A DNA stretch of 64,000 nt from Halichondria panicea (lineage: Eukaryota > Porifera > Demospongiae > Suberitida > Halichondriidae), in contig NC_087388.1 in the NCBI RefSeq assembly GCF_963675165.1, positions 6,109,651 to 6,173,650 of the forward strand. The letters run 5' to 3'. Made by a program: the position numbers and the translations under genes. The notes under the pieces were generated by a model. It ran no database searches, was not told the DNA's origin, and saw only the letters and a program-made list of their open reading frames with translations. Below, piece by piece: positions 35,401-47,895 of the stretch (positions are counted from its first letter, which is position 1; the number at the start of each line of letters is the position of its first letter).

Positions 35401-36448
35401 TATTGTTTGTAATCCAAATGAAATTACGTAAGCTAACATTTTGCATTTACTGGCACTATGATCTTAGGAGCAGAAAACAACACAAAATAATGAAGCTCTC
35501 GGGATTTTGGATAGTGCATATGCAGTATGCTGTTGTTGTTTCTGTTGTTGGTTTGGTGTCTTCTTACTCCTCGGAGTATGCGGTGCAGTATTGTACGATG
35601 GCTATTCACTCGTTGGTACCACTAGTGTGGTGCAAATTCACAGGGAATCCGTACCACTGATTGTAAAACATGATCCATCAACTAAATATAGGCTTTCGGA
35701 AATTAGCGGAACAGACGTAGTCCCCATTGTCTTCTATACACTAAGCGATTGCTTTTCTGATGGTTCATTTACAGACGTTAAGATCAATGAGATAATGACT
35801 GTAAACTTTGACTCCCCGACTGACTATGGCAAGGCTGTTACTGAGTGGTATCTCCTTGGAAATACTACAATTAGTATCAATATTACCACTGAGGTTCTCC
35901 CTCAACATTCCTCAGATTCTTGTTTTACAGCTATCGTTATTTTTGACGATCTTAACAACTATTTAAACTTCCTTTCAAGTTCTTTTTTACTAAGCAGTTA
36001 CTATTACCTAGAATGCATTGCTAATGAACAATCACAAACGAGGATTCTCACTTTCAACAAAACATCATACTACTACATTGGTGTGTATACAGACATTCCC
36101 ACTGAAGTTGCTGCTTACACTCTACACTTTGTTGGAACGTATCTTCAATACGACATTTTAAAAGGGAACGCTATCTGCTTTATAAGCTCTCGTGATGCTC
36201 TAAGTTGTGATTTTTCTACCAACCAACCAGTTTGTATTGTTGGTTTTGTACAACCTACTGATCTGCTATCAGGAATAAGATTAGCAAATGTAGAATATGA
36301 CACTGCTGCCTACTCTGACACAGTAGTAAATACTTTTTTCTTCACTCCTCTCATGTGCTCTGTTTTTTTGGTGTGTTTTGTGAGCTGTTTATATGTTATT
36401 ATTTCACCGTGTACACCAGACAAACATCAGGAAGCACAAATTACTTAA
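32500..36448 (+). CDS. CARD-ankyrin transmembrane receptor-like protein
   Basis: Seven exons, 32500-32830, 32954-33037, 33129-33254, 33320-34102, 34161-34327, 34817-34945 and 35474-36448, give about 864 residues, all in frame. The CARD (residues 1-105) has YEALVSCHDKLVSEIAKDP. Two linkers follow, with LLQPIPM and PDPLEHPPD-type motifs. The ankyrin region (about 181-350) has SDADGKTLLHLACR, VDEDWNTPLHEAYQ and YLLSLPSCNPDA, then a helical region of unknown fold (ALQMVTQFAECMEG to LIDIHRLSDEF). Two similar acidic exons (QPSHTEV, QPSQEEV) precede a Cys-rich membrane helix (CCCCFCCWFG, about 555-580). The ectodomain contains VPIVFYTLSDC, FDDLNNYLNFL, YYYIGVYTDIPTE and CIVGFVQP; a second helix lies near 825-852 with a short tail. 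Both ends should be cytosolic. A candidate poly(A) signal caataaa lies near 36468. It appears intact. Confidence 0.85.
35013..35400. mobile_element. 388-bp MITE with 25-bp termini
   Basis: Ends TACCGTATTTACTTGATTAA and its near-exact inverted copy (terminating atcaagtaaatactgta) bound an insert with repeated aaacgcccat units. It lies in the last intron of the CARD gene at 32500-36448. No coding content. Confidence 0.85.
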
Positions 36449-37390
36449 TCATGTTTAATTGTTATTTCAATAAAGCAATACATGCAGTATTATATAAAAG
36501 TATCTATTATCTCTTTATTTGTTCTCTCAATAAGTGTCACTATAAGCTGACAGCATCCATACAGTCAATTGTAAATCTTGAAACTTCTACACTGAATAAT
36601 GACATCAGTTGAGGTCAAAGTTCACTCTGAGGGGTTGTTAGTGAACCAAGTCTGCATGGGATCCATGTGAAAAATGTACATGTCATGAACATGTACAGCT
36701 AAGTGTTGATACATCACATTAGCATCACAATTATAGGAGATGTCATGCAGTCGTGCAGTATACGGACTGTATATATGTACTTCCATCCACAACATCATCA
36801 CTTCCATGTTTTAATGGATGGATGGATTGTGTATGCATGCTCAACACGGATAATCATCACAAAACTCAACATTAAAAAACATTTTCGTAAAAAAATATAC
36901 ATGTGAATGACGTTGTAATGGATTGGAGTCATGCTCTCACCATTTCTTGTTTTTCTACCCTTTTTGGTGGTTCCCCCGGCCGATCCTAGCAACTTTTCAC
37001 ATTTTGTGGTACTTTAAAACAGAGTATTCCATTAGTGATTTTGTAATAAGCCCAATGGTGTTGATTGTAATTTGTTGCTGCTTTCAAATCAACTCCGCTA
37101 ATTGATATAATTTATGTGTTTATTTGTACCTCTATATAATTATGCTCTAGTTACAAACTCTCCTCTGTTATAGCAGTGCGGTAAAAATGGGCGTAATGCA
37201 TAGGAGCATGTACAGTGTATATCCTTTGTTTGTAGATAGTCATGGTGATCATTGTGACCATGCATTATCCATGATATGGTTTCCTCATGCACACTGCATG
37301 CCTTATATGTATAAATAATCTAGATATCTAGACTGAGTTGAATTGTGCTTGCAGTGCTATATAGCATCATAATTAGTATAATCTAATACC
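36449..37390. other. Intergenic with an exon-B relic
   Basis: The part 36560-36655 resembles the recurrent exon B on the - strand (tcagttgaggtcaaagttca, then an acceptor-like ctgc near 36655). The rest shows no recognised gene and lacks the gagccccaccccc promoter box seen before other CARD genes. Confidence 0.45.
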
Positions 37391-39549
37391 ATGGCCAAAT
37401 TGAACATAGGTTATGAAGCTCTTGTTAGCTGTCATGAAAAGCTGGTCTCTGAAATTGCTCAGGACCCTGAGCAAATGGCTATCACATTATTCCAGCATCG
37501 CTTCATATTCGAAGATACAAAAGCTAAAATCAATGAGCTAGACAGAACCAGAAGATATAAAGCGATATTGCTAGTGGACGACATTGAAAACAAAGTCAAG
37601 TGTTATCCAGAGTTCTATGAAAAATTCCTGTTCATTCTCGGTGAAAACAATTACAAATGGCTGTATTGTGACCTTTTGAAGTTACTTCAAGAGGAGTATG
37701 AAAAGATTGAACACAAGTCTAAAGACGGTAATTTGAATACATACTATCACATCACGCCTGTACGTAGACTATGCCTCTACTAAATACATACTATCATAGT
37801 AGAATATATTGTGTACAAAGCCACTAGATTAAAATTTTAGTAGGATATACTAAACTTTGTATCTGTATATATATATATATACACGCATATATAAGTATTT
37901 TCCTGTAATCACTCATTTTCCGTTGTTTATGCAGGATACGAGAGCTATCCATTGAGCCTGCTACAACCATTCCCTATACCATCACGGATTGCAATGGCTG
38001 ATGAAACTGATTTAGGTATAATTATTCTTACAATAGGTATAGCCGGCTATAGTGATAACTATGAGCTATATAATAATATTATATCCCCCAAAATTAAGTT
38101 TTAGAGTTGGCCTGGTGCTGTATTTACATTAACTATGATATAGCTTTGTTGTTGAAACCTAAGATCAAAGAAAACATGAAATTACACAGGTGTACATTGG
38201 ATTGATCAGATATCAGGATAGTGGTATAAGGGTTTTCACACATGAGTAAACACTTGACCATTGCATGGCTACATCACCACAGGATACCATATACATGCAT
38301 GGTAACAAAGTATACGATGTGCACACAATTATAGGCCTGGGTCGATGTCACTACTAAGCAAATATGTATCCCATGTGGTACTCGTGCCGTGCAATAATTA
38401 TTACATACAATGTTAATTGCTTTCATTCAATTGAACTCTATTTTCTTGTAGACATTCTTGAGTTACCTACCATGGACGATGGAGATGGAGGGACACTACC
38501 TGATCCATTAGAGCACCCTCCTGATGACACTGAAGTGGGAGCAGACCTCAGAGTAGCTGCAACACATCGACAGAAAGCACCTACTGGTATGTGATGATAA
38601 TTAAATCAGACAGAGAAATGATTCAATAATTATTATGCTAACACGATTGCAGTTGATTCATTTGAAGGATGATTGCTACAAGCCTTCCAAAGTGGAGAGT
38701 TTGAACAAGTCATTGAGCTTCTATCCCAGGCTGAAAGTCAGTCCATTGATCTGAGAGGCGTGTCTGATGCAGACGGAAAAACTCTTCTTCACCTTGCTTG
38801 TCGCGAATACTGGGTGAACTCATACCAAATTGTGTGCAGCCTTGTTGATAAACACCATTGCGATGTTGCAGCAGTGGATGAAGATGGGAACACACCCCTT
38901 CATGAGGCATATCAATGCGGCAATCTCCCAATAGTAGCATACTTACTTAGCTTACCGACTTGTAATCCTGATGCAATCAACAAGTACGAGTACACTGTAC
39001 TAAGAATGGCCCTTGAGACAACTGACAAACCAACTGCGAGAGATCTTCTAGCGACAGGACGAGTTGATCCTAGAAAAGGTAGCTCACGCGGTCATAGTTA
39101 CTCAGAATTGCTTGCAATGAATCATCTTCAACCACAACCACAAGATTACGATGGCTCAGCTCTTCAAATGGTGATCCAGTTTGCAGAATGCATAGAGGGT
39201 AGCAATCATGTTCGCCAACCGTTCACTTCTTATTGCTTGCGTGACACACTCCATAAAATCTTAAAGAATCGTGACCAAATTTCAATCGGTGGAATAGTAG
39301 ATCGCATTAAGGAGAACATGTTACCTCTTCCAGCAAACCCAGACGAGATTCATGCTTTGCTCATTGATATTCAAAGATTGTCTGACGAGTTTGACGTACA
39401 TGGGGAGTATACTAATGAAGTTCAAGTTCGTTATATGCCATTAAGTAAGTATAGCTATTATTATGTGTTTAGTGTGATTGAGGCGAGCAAAGCGAGTCCG
39501 GCTTACCTAGTGTTCAGCGTTATTTGTATATGTGTTATGTGCATGTGTA

Positions 39550-39770
39550 CAGTAGAACCGCAATTATCCGGCTTGGCAATTTTCTTTGAAAATGGGTGTG
39601 TCCCTTTAATGTGCATGTGCAGTTACCATGGACATAGGCATGTGCAGACACCCACATGCACTGCTGTTAATAAATTAAGTGGGTGGATCAAGGCGTAGTT
39701 TATTTATTCAGTCTGCCTCTGCATGGAACCAAGGTGTTCGGACCAAGGTGTTCGGATAACTGATCGACTG
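39550..39770. mobile_element. 221-bp pogo/Tigger-like MITE
   Basis: It starts CAGTAGAACCGCAATTATCC and ends with a diverged inverted copy (ttcggataactgatcgactg), flanked by TA on both sides. It lies in the 3-kb intron of the gene at 37391. Confidence 0.7.
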
Positions 39771-40034
39771 TACTGTCTTTGTTTTATACAGCACCAAAGC
39801 AATTAATTCATGGTCTACATTTGGAACTACAAAAGAAATTATTGACAGTTCGTTCTTAGAATATAATGATTAGCATTATACATGTGACATGGTTACATGG
39901 ACGCTGCCTTAATCCTATAGTGCCAGAACTAACAAACTAAGTGTTTGCTGCGCTTCCCTTTGCTTCTTTGGCTTCCCTTATCGTGCAGTGTGCAACGTAT
40001 ATGTAACCTATAATAATTATGTATGTGTGTACCT

Positions 40035-40190
40035 TATAGCTGGTAATTTCCGGGGGACAAAATATTCGTGGTTTTTGTGGTTAGAGCTCTGACCACGAAT
40101 ATTTACCCACGAATGAAGCAACCTTACCTACCTTTACTTGCAGTGTAAGCAGCAACCACGAAAATATTATCCACGAAGTGACTAATATTG
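40035..40190. mobile_element. MITE related to 63154-63363
   Basis: It shares gggacaaaatattcgtgg, caaccacgaaaatatt and ccacgaa with that element in the same mirrored layout. The outer ends are worn. Confidence 0.6.
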
Positions 40191-40815
40191 CTCAGTTAAC
40201 AAAACTTCTGGGCACTTAGATCGATTTAAGTGCACGCAGTTAATTATGCCTCGAGGCGTAGCCGCAGGAGGGATACGGTAAAGCTGACTGTGTGTGTGTG
40301 TGTGTATTCCAGCAGTAACTGCTCAACGGTTGCAATGCGACGAAAACTAACAGCTTCTATAGGCTTCTAGCCACGTTCTCTTGGATTTTGATTCGTGGAT
40401 TAGCAAACTAAAGCTTCTTTCTCTAGTTATGCTTATGGCTAGTTTGACTCACATTGAAGGCTGTTGCAGTCTCTTCAGAATCTTTTATAGCATCATCTGT
40501 TCGCACAAACTTTCTATTCAACATATGAGTTAGCCTTGCACTAAAGCGCTAGCTTTTTGTTAGCTACAAGACTCAGAAAATATCTGTTAAAACAGCTAGC
40601 TAGCAGTAGCCATTTGTGAAATTGATCTCTTTGGACACACCCCTTTAATTATTCCTGTGGATGTAATTGTTTGTTTTGTTTGTTTTGTTTTTTTCTTGTT
40701 TTGTTTTGTTCCAGCTGCCCCTGAAAAGGGGTAAGTCTGTCAGCATTAGGATGTATGCCTGCTAGACCTTACTACCTTACTCTATTTTCTGTAATGTCAT
40801 ATGCTGTAAAGCTCT

Positions 40816-40816
40816 C

Positions 40817-40852
<36 letters not shown>
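40816..40852. repeat. ATA trinucleotide microsatellite
   Basis: About twelve uninterrupted ataata units occur in the long intron of the gene at 37391. Confidence 0.95.
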
Positions 40853-41319
40853 CGCATGCGCGCTCATTCCCCATGTGTGAGAAAATAATATCCAAGATCC
40901 AGATCCTCCTGGCAGAATCATCTTTGTCTTGAGGGCCTGGTAAGCCACAAAACACTACCATATAACAATATAGATAACAATATGCATGTACACAGGTCTT
41001 TTCTTCTTAGATAGTATTATATACACTGAACTACAGATCCTGGAAGAATCAATTTTCTTCTTTCTTGAGGTCCTGGTAAGCCACATAATACAACAATAGA
41101 TGCATGTAGACTAAATAACTTCTCAGTGACTTTATATAGATAAGCTAACTTTAATATAAAATTCATTATAGAAACTAATATATAACACTCTAATACTTTT
41201 GAGCGAAAGCAAAACATGGCGGGAGGCATTAGCACAGCGCCAGCTTGAACACTAGTTGGGGCAGTAGGCGGAAGCGGGTGACTCTTCTTGGCCACTGTAA
41301 CAACCTATCATCCACTGAC

Positions 41320-41820
41320 CAGGGGCGTAGCTACCATTGTTTCCTGGTTCCCAGGAGCTGCCCTGCCCATCTTTTCATGCACGTGGCTGCAAATCAATCA
41401 TCAGAGCTAGAGATGGCACCATGAAGCGTTTCACTTTGGCTTTGTCTCAGCTAGTCTCAGCTAGCTAGCTACCTCAAATAAAGAAGACCAAGACTTAAGT
41501 TCTAGTATCAATCCCAGTATTCTCAGACTCAGCTCTAAGCACAACTTTATTCAGGAAGTATAAGTTTAGAACAATCTCAGCCACATGAAACCTCTCAGGT
41601 AAATGACATTTAATTGTGCTCAGCTAGACTAGCAATACACAATTAATTAACACCTGCCTTTTAGTATGTCTATAGCTAGCTAGCTAGCTTCTCACAAACA
41701 TGTAAAAAAAGTCAATGAGCAGTAGGTGTGCCCCAATCAAGAGGGTGTGGCACCGGAAGTGGCGTGGTCAAAAATTTCGCGGCGCGGAACCCCTGTCTCA
41801 AAAGTCTGGCTACGCCCCTG
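41320..41820. mobile_element. 501-bp hAT-like non-autonomous element
   Basis: It starts CAGGGGCGTAGC and ends GCTACGCCCCTG, an exact 12-bp inverted terminus typical of hAT-type MITEs. An 8-bp target duplication is not clear, so the family is tentative. A solitary ataccgtatagc terminus of another MITE family lies close by, at about 41907. Confidence 0.7.
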
Positions 41821-44159
41821 AGTCACCTCACACCATGCAGCAAAAAATTAATTAATGTAAAAATATTCATTCATGATATAAGCTATTGCGAATACATACA
41901 TACATATACCGTATAGCCTGTAATTTTCGGGGGGGGCAAAACATTTGGAAGTTTTATTAACCGCATGCATGCACTTAAATCTAATCGCTCGTGGTAGGCA
42001 CATTAAATGCGCCCAGTTATTCCTAATGCCTGCGCGGGGAGATAGATAATGAACCGCCAACGAATTGTCAGGTCAATCTGCACAGGGTCAAAGGTCAGTG
42101 AATCATGTCTGCATTATAATTAGCACACATACAGTTGTATAATTATTATTACTTATATAATTATTATTACTTATATAATTATTATTATACTTGTTGAAAT
42201 GGCCATTTGATGCAGGTAAGTTAATTGGCCCACTATCCTCTATGAATCTTTGAGACACTGTTCAAGAGTAGCTCTAGGACCGATATCTAACTCACTGCAT
42301 CCTACATAGCCATTTCAAAAAGTAATTCGACTCTATAGACACTACAGACTCGAACGCTTTCGCTCGCCCCATGACACCTCCTTGTGTCACTCTATAGTAA
42401 TTATTTTATAATTATGCAGACTATGGAAGCTATCCAGAGAGCCTGCTTCAACCATTTCCTATGCCAGCTTCGACTGTCACTGCTGATGAACCTGATTCAG
42501 GTATTTCCTATAGAATGCATGCATGCTCTAGAGAGCTGTACTGATTATATCCTGCCAAATATATAGAGTCAGTCATTTTTTATACTAAACTTCTAGCAGG
42601 AATTCCTGGGTTCTCTACCGTGGACAACAGAGGTACACTATCGAACCCATTAGTGCACCCTCCTGATTACGCTGAAGTAGTGGGAGTGAACCTCAGAGCA
42701 GCTGCAACAAGTCGACAGGAAGCACCTACTGGTATGTATAATATTATTTTATGTGAGTAGCCAATTATAATGGACGAGGCATCTTCACACAAAATCTTTC
42801 ACAGGAGAGGAGTATGTATCTCGAAACTCGCTGTCAGCTGATAGCACCATTGAAGATCAGGAAACACCTGACCACTACTCCTACGCAAGCGATGAACTAC
42901 CACCCTCACGTCGCCGTGCACTCACTCAGGTAGCTAAAATATATAGCTATAGATGTTAGTGGTAGTAATCATTACGGTAAACGGCCTATATATATATACA
43001 AGACTAAACTATATCTACATCTTCTTGTAGTAGGCTTTATAAAGTTGTGGCATTTTAATGTTTGTCTGCTCTTTAAACAGAGGCTGAGACGAGATGAAAC
43101 AAAGCCGAAGTATATTAAGTTTGGAATTCTCTTTATCAGTTTCTGTTGTGGGTTTGTTGTATTCTTAATTCTCGGAATATGCGGTGTAGTATTGTATGAC
43201 GGCTATTCATTCATCAGTACTACCAGTGTGGTGCAAATTGATCGGCAATCCGTACCACTGATTGTAATTCATGACTTACCAACTGATTTAGTTCGGCTCA
43301 CAGAGTTTGGAACAGACTTTGTTCCCATTAGCTTCTATACATTGAGGGATTGCTCTTCTAATGATTCATTCATAAACGTTGAGATCAATGAGACGATAAC
43401 TGTAAACTTTAGCTCTCCGACTGACAAAAGCAAGCCTGTTACTGAGTTGTATCTGGCGAGAAACACTACAGTTACTGTAGCTATCACCACTGTTGTCCTC
43501 TCAAACTATGAAACTAATCATTGTGTTGCATTTCTCTTTGTTTTTGACAACTTTGACAAGTTCTTAAGCTTCACTTCAAGCTCATTTTTAGTCAAAGAAT
43601 TCTATTACAAAGAATGTATTGTTAATGAACAATTACAGAATATGAATATAACTTTCGACAAACCATCGTACTACTATATCGGTGTGTACACGGACATTCC
43701 CACTGAAGCTACTACTTTCTCTTTACACTTTGTTGGAACGTATCTTCAATACGACATTTCTAATAAAGATGCTGTCTGCACTATAGACTCTCGTGATGAT
43801 TTAAATTGTGATTTTTTCCCGGATTATAACAACCAGCAAACCTGTATTGTTGGTTTTGTTCCACCTATATCTACTGATACACCATCTGAAGTAACTGTAA
43901 GCTTTTACATGTACGTTGGTAAATACTGGGAGACATCCATAGATTCATCATTTTTTACTCCTCTAGTTCTATTTATTATGTTATTTCTTGTGTTGGCTTA
44001 TTGCTTGTGTACACGTAAAACAGAATAACTTTGCATGTTGTTTCATGGTCACGTTTTGTTTCTAATCTGTATTGACTGACATTGAGTACATGTATTCCCA
44101 AAACATTAAAGTAATCTCTAAATTGAATTGTTTATCTGTTCTCAAAACATGTCTCACAG

Positions 44160-44310
44160 TGTCACTACATAATACTCCTAGCTGATAATGTCCAATCAGC
44201 GATTGTTCAATTCTTGGAACTTCTGTACACACTTAATAGATCCACATATCCGACGTCAGTTGAGGTGGGGTCAAAGTTCACTCCGAAGTGCTTGTCAAAA
44301 CCAAGTCTGT
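44160..44310 (-). other. Exon-B relic (recurrent unknown exon)
   Basis: On the - strand ctctacag|ACTTGGTTTTGAC leads into LGFDKHFGVNFDPTSTDV. The frame then breaks at a small indel (near 44230). It lies after the ectodomain gene, as in four other units. Confidence 0.55.
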
Positions 44311-45660
44311 AGAGAAGCAATTAAATAAGTAGATGAACATTTAAGGGCACTATAATGGTTGCTTAGAGAAGCAGTATCCCGTGCATACAAAAGTACCGTA
44401 ATTATAGTATAATAATTATGAAGGGTTTAGTTTGCTGATACTATAATTAGTGATCTTGTATGCATGACTAATTTGTACTGCTTTTGAGGGTAGCATAAGT
44501 TACTGTTTTATCATAGCCTATAGTAGGAAATTATGCTAACAATCTCAGTGACACTAGAAAGTGAGTAGCATAGTCACTCGAAGCAATGAGCCAGAAACTT
44601 AGATTACAATAGTCACAAACTTCCAGTTGTTGCTGACTATTTCACTATCACGTCACTATACGACTCAGGAAACCGATGAACTGTATATTGTTGCTCGGAT
44701 CCGAGATCAACTATTTTATTGCTTCTGAACCTATATGCTCATAAAACATGGCAAACAGTACTGTCATAATGTGCTGTATGCATGCATGTACGAATATCAA
44801 GGCTAGTGAACCCTCACTACGTTCGGGATACTATACAACCAGCCCTTTGATGGGCTTCTAAATCATAGAAACTTCCTAAACAGTGTCTAACTATTATAGA
44901 GACTTGGTGCACTTCCTGGAAACTTGTATAGGCATTCAACTATGAAATTAATGCTCCCCTTCAGCAAAGTACAAATATGTAATTAAAATAATTATGTATG
45001 CCAACGACTAAATTGTATAGTTCTTGTCATGATGCATGCACAATGCTAAGATATAATTATTGTTGCAGTAATTTTGAACTGTTCTTCCAAAGTTTGGGCA
45101 TGCATATCCTTAAATCATGAGCACGGAGCAAATGACCAGAATCACGATAGCGTTATTGTAGTGACTGGTTTTCCTCCATGCACTGTTGCATTGTTGAGGC
45201 AGCACAGAACTAGATCTGAAATTTAGTAATAGGCCTACTATGGGGTATGGGGTGCCATTTGTGTCAAAATTAATACAAATTGCACATACATCATAAATGA
45301 ATACATTATATAAATGCAGGTGCCCCATATGTAAATGCAGCATGTGCATATAGCAAATGAAGTGGTTGCATCACAAATGCCACAGGGAAAATATTTAAAT
45401 TTCCTGCTACAGTGCTGCTACATTGCAGCCCATAAAATCTGCACATTTCCTGAAAAATGGCAGGTGTCCTGCAAGTGTCCTGCAACCTACTTACAAAGGA
45501 TAGTGCAACGTTTCCTGTATAGTTTCCTTTACTATTCCTGAAGAAGTTCAGGACATGTGTAAGATTCATAAAGGAAAGTCTACAGGAAATTTTGTACTAT
45601 CCTGAAAGTATAGGAAATTTAGATATTTTTCCTGTGTGCAGCACGTACATTTGTATATGT
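44311..45660. other. Dispersed repeat, no gene recognised
   Basis: The part 44420-44670 is an inverted relative of 27020-27240. The remaining sequence has only short open frames with no homologue in the window. Confidence 0.5.
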
Positions 45661-45671
45661 ACCTGATATAT

Positions 45672-45985
45672 ATAATTATATGCAGCAGTTGCATATAATA
45701 AATGCAGCAGCGTCATATAATAAATGCAGCAGCCTCATATAATAAATGCAGCAGTCCCATATAATAATTATATGTAGCAGTCGCATATAATAAATGCAGC
45801 AGCGTCATATAATAAATGCAGCAGCCTCATATAATAAATGCAGCAGTCCCATATAATAATTATATGTAGCAGTCGCATATAATAAATGCAGCAGCCTCAT
45901 ATAATATATGTAGCAGTCGCATATAATAAATGCAGCAGCGTAATATAATATATGCAGCAGCCTCATATATTATATGCAGCAGCAC
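45672..45985. repeat. About 22-bp tandem repeat array
   Basis: Units of the type gcagcagcctcatataataa repeat about fourteen times with variants (gtcgc, gtccc, cgtca). A longer unit of about 112 bp that includes ataattatatgtagcag is itself repeated, showing higher-order structure. Confidence 0.9.
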
Positions 45986-46006
45986 CGTTTTTTCTGGCGG
46001 CCTGTA

Positions 46007-46289
46007 AGGCCAGGCAAAGTAGATTAGTAGTTTCTCGGGTTTTTGAAAATTGATGAGGCCATGAGGTCATTATTCATTATTCATTATGCTGACAGTGCAA
46101 TATTTTAATGATATTCATGCACAAACAAACATCACATCATCAGTAATTGCAGTTTCTATTTTGTCATGTGGCTGGGTGTAACTCATTAATTGTAGACCAC
46201 ACCCTGATATACAACGGGTGTGGCTCATTAATTTAGGCCACACCCCCAAAATAATTAATAATGAACTACTAATCTACTTTGCCTGGCCT
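46007..46289. mobile_element. 283-bp foldback element (MITE)
   Basis: The left end aggccaggcaaagtagatta and the inverted right end aatctactttgcctggcct form arms of about 26 bp. Inside are two related copies of ccacaccc-containing text. No coding content. Confidence 0.8.
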
Positions 46290-46319
46290 AATTGAAGCTA
46301 TATAACTCCCACCGCTCAA

Positions 46320-46440
46320 AAAATGATTTGCATTATATTGTGTGGCTTGTGTTGTCGACTGTCTTTACATTATATTAGGGCTCTGTGTATACTGGGTCAA
46401 CACAGGCATTCACGTGTAGAGAATCAGTTTTATAGGGTTA
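46320..46440 (-). repeat. Inverted relic of the DEATH/CARD promoter region
   Basis: On the - strand this reads tgacccagtatacacagagc followed by cctaat, and a cacaagccacac block, matching 32240-32320. It is an orphan promoter fragment with no gene attached. Confidence 0.55.
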
Positions 46441-46508
46441 TAGGGATAATGGTGTAGACAAGTTGACCTTGTCATGGTTCTTTATTAAGATCGTAGTAGC
46501 ATGCATGG

Positions 46509-46547
46509 TAGCCTCGAATCCAGTTAATCGGCCTGGTCTCGAGGCTA
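46509..46547. mobile_element. 39-bp hairpin mini-transposon with 9-bp target duplication
   Basis: It starts TAGCCTCGAATCCAG and ends TCTCGAGGCTA, flanked by catgcatgg on both sides (46500-46508 and 46548-46556). It belongs to the same family as 15939-15989 and the 1,088-bp element at 2275. Confidence 0.82.
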
Positions 46548-46691
46548 CATGCATGGTGGTCCTGTGAATAATATTATAGTGGCTCTGGGGGAGTTGTGTT
46601 TGTGTTCAATCATCCCAGGTATGGCATCTGGTACATTGCTGCAGCAACTATTTATTATCTGCACAGTCATGCATACATCGTGTTTCCGGTC

Positions 46692-46800
46692 TTGACAAGC
46701 ACAAAAGCACCTCGGAGTGCCACCTCAACCGACGTCTTTATTCAAAGAGTATGTACAGAACTTCCAATTAAGGATTTAACAATCAGATTGGACGTTAATT
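46692..46800 (+). other. Inverted exon-B relic
   Basis: The + strand text ttgacaagcac ... ccacctcaaccgacgtc ... acagaacttccaa ... cagattggacg is a diverged copy of exon B, here in the opposite orientation to the other copies. Its frame is not conserved. Confidence 0.45.
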
Positions 46801-47895
46801 GTTAGCTATATAGTGATACTGTTGATAGGCTTAGATATGTCTTAACTGATTATCCATTAGTGGGAGTGAATTAGCCTCTACACAGGCTCTCCTTTTTCTG
46901 TTCTTTATTGTTCAATAAGATAAAATACTGTCTTAATCGTTCAATGAGATAAAATACGGTATTAATTGGAGGAATAAAGAAAGAAATAGACGTAGAGTTA
47001 GGAAAAAGGAGAGCCTGTATCGGGAAGTCGCGTGAGGGTAGAAGGGTGGTAGAAGGGTGAAAATGAGCGTGGGCATGCTGAGCTAGAGATGTTGGACTGC
47101 CCACGCAGATATCTATGACTAATAAAACTTTGCCTGCAGCAAGCTGGACATGGACTTGGAACTGGAAGTTTGCAAGCACTATAGCTAGCTATATACCTTA
47201 GGCTTAGCTAGATGATCTACTAGTCTAGATTGTGTGTTCAGATTCTATCAGACTATTACCTTTTCTTGTGTCTTTCTACATGCTAGTATAGATCAAGAAT
47301 AGCTTAGTCATCATTATCATATAGCAGGTAGCTACTGCCACCAGAGCTGGCCACGCTGGTTCTCTGATCTGACTTGCAGCACAGCTTGGGTGTTTGTCTC
47401 AGTACAGTTTTATTAACTCTGAATGCGTGGGAGAATACCTTACGTCACGATTGTGGGCTACATTATTGCCCACGTTCATAAAAATCCTTGTGGATCACGC
47501 GATTTCCCAAACCAGGCCTTACTTTTCTTAATTAACTGTACGCCCATTTCTTTCTTTGCTGCCTCACTATGTCTTTCTTGGATGAACAGTGACAACAGCA
47601 AGAAAAAGTAAGGCCTGGGAACGAGGCTAGGAGTGAATAAGCTCCCACACTCAATCTCATGCATGATTGACATGTGACAGACCTTATACCTGTAACCCTT
47701 TTGAGATATTATACTTTGATGCCAGTGTGCATGAAGCATTAGAGATCAGCTGCAACTTACTTCAATTAGAATCTCAGAGTCTCTATATCAATCTACATTC
47801 TGGCAAAGACTGTATGCATAAGTAAGTTGCTTATTGAGACAACATTGGTATAAGAATGCTTATTGCATGGCAGGTCTGTGAGTGGTGCAATAACT
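46801..47895. other. Intergenic with degenerate TAGCCTC-type elements
   Basis: Two imperfect inverted-repeat structures are visible: about 46872-47030 (left end TAGCCTC, arms ggctctcctttttc and gaaaaaggagagcc) and about 47497-47629 (arms ccaggccttacttttctt and aagaaaaagtaaggcctgg, right end gaacgaggcta). Both resemble worn members of the family at 2275. No gene is supported. Confidence 0.45.

Larger units (their letters stand above)
37391..44028 (+). pseudogene. CARD-ankyrin receptor-like gene with internal nonsense codon
   Basis: Exons: 37391-37727, 37935-38015, 38452-38586, 38653-39444, 42420-42500, 42600-42731, 42805-42929 and 43081-44028. All splice sites and phases are consistent (877 codons including the final stop). 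CARD, linkers, ankyrin (SDADGKTLLHLACREYW), a repeated pair of linkers, an acidic linker, TM, ectodomain (LRDCSSNDSFINVEI, FVFDNFDKFLSF, YYYIGVYTDIPTE) and a second TM are present. One lesion is visible: in the ankyrin exon, codon TGA at 38670-38672 replaces the CGA or CGG found in paralogues (EGRLLQ). This exon is phase 1-1, so skipping it would keep the frame and make a CARD-TM-ectodomain protein without ankyrin repeats. A 3-kb intron (39445-42419) is filled with MITEs. It could be a pseudogene, an exon-skipping allele or a functional gene with a polymorphic stop. Confidence 0.72.

Noticed and set aside
45672..45985. CRISPR-like array
   Set aside because: The units are contiguous degenerate tandem repeats without unique spacers, and the genome is clearly animal.
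47863..47895. An upstream TTG start for the 47.9-kb CARD gene
   Set aside because: Animal genes rarely use TTG. The ATG at 47896 begins the conserved CARD, and the homologue at 20948 starts at the same ATG.
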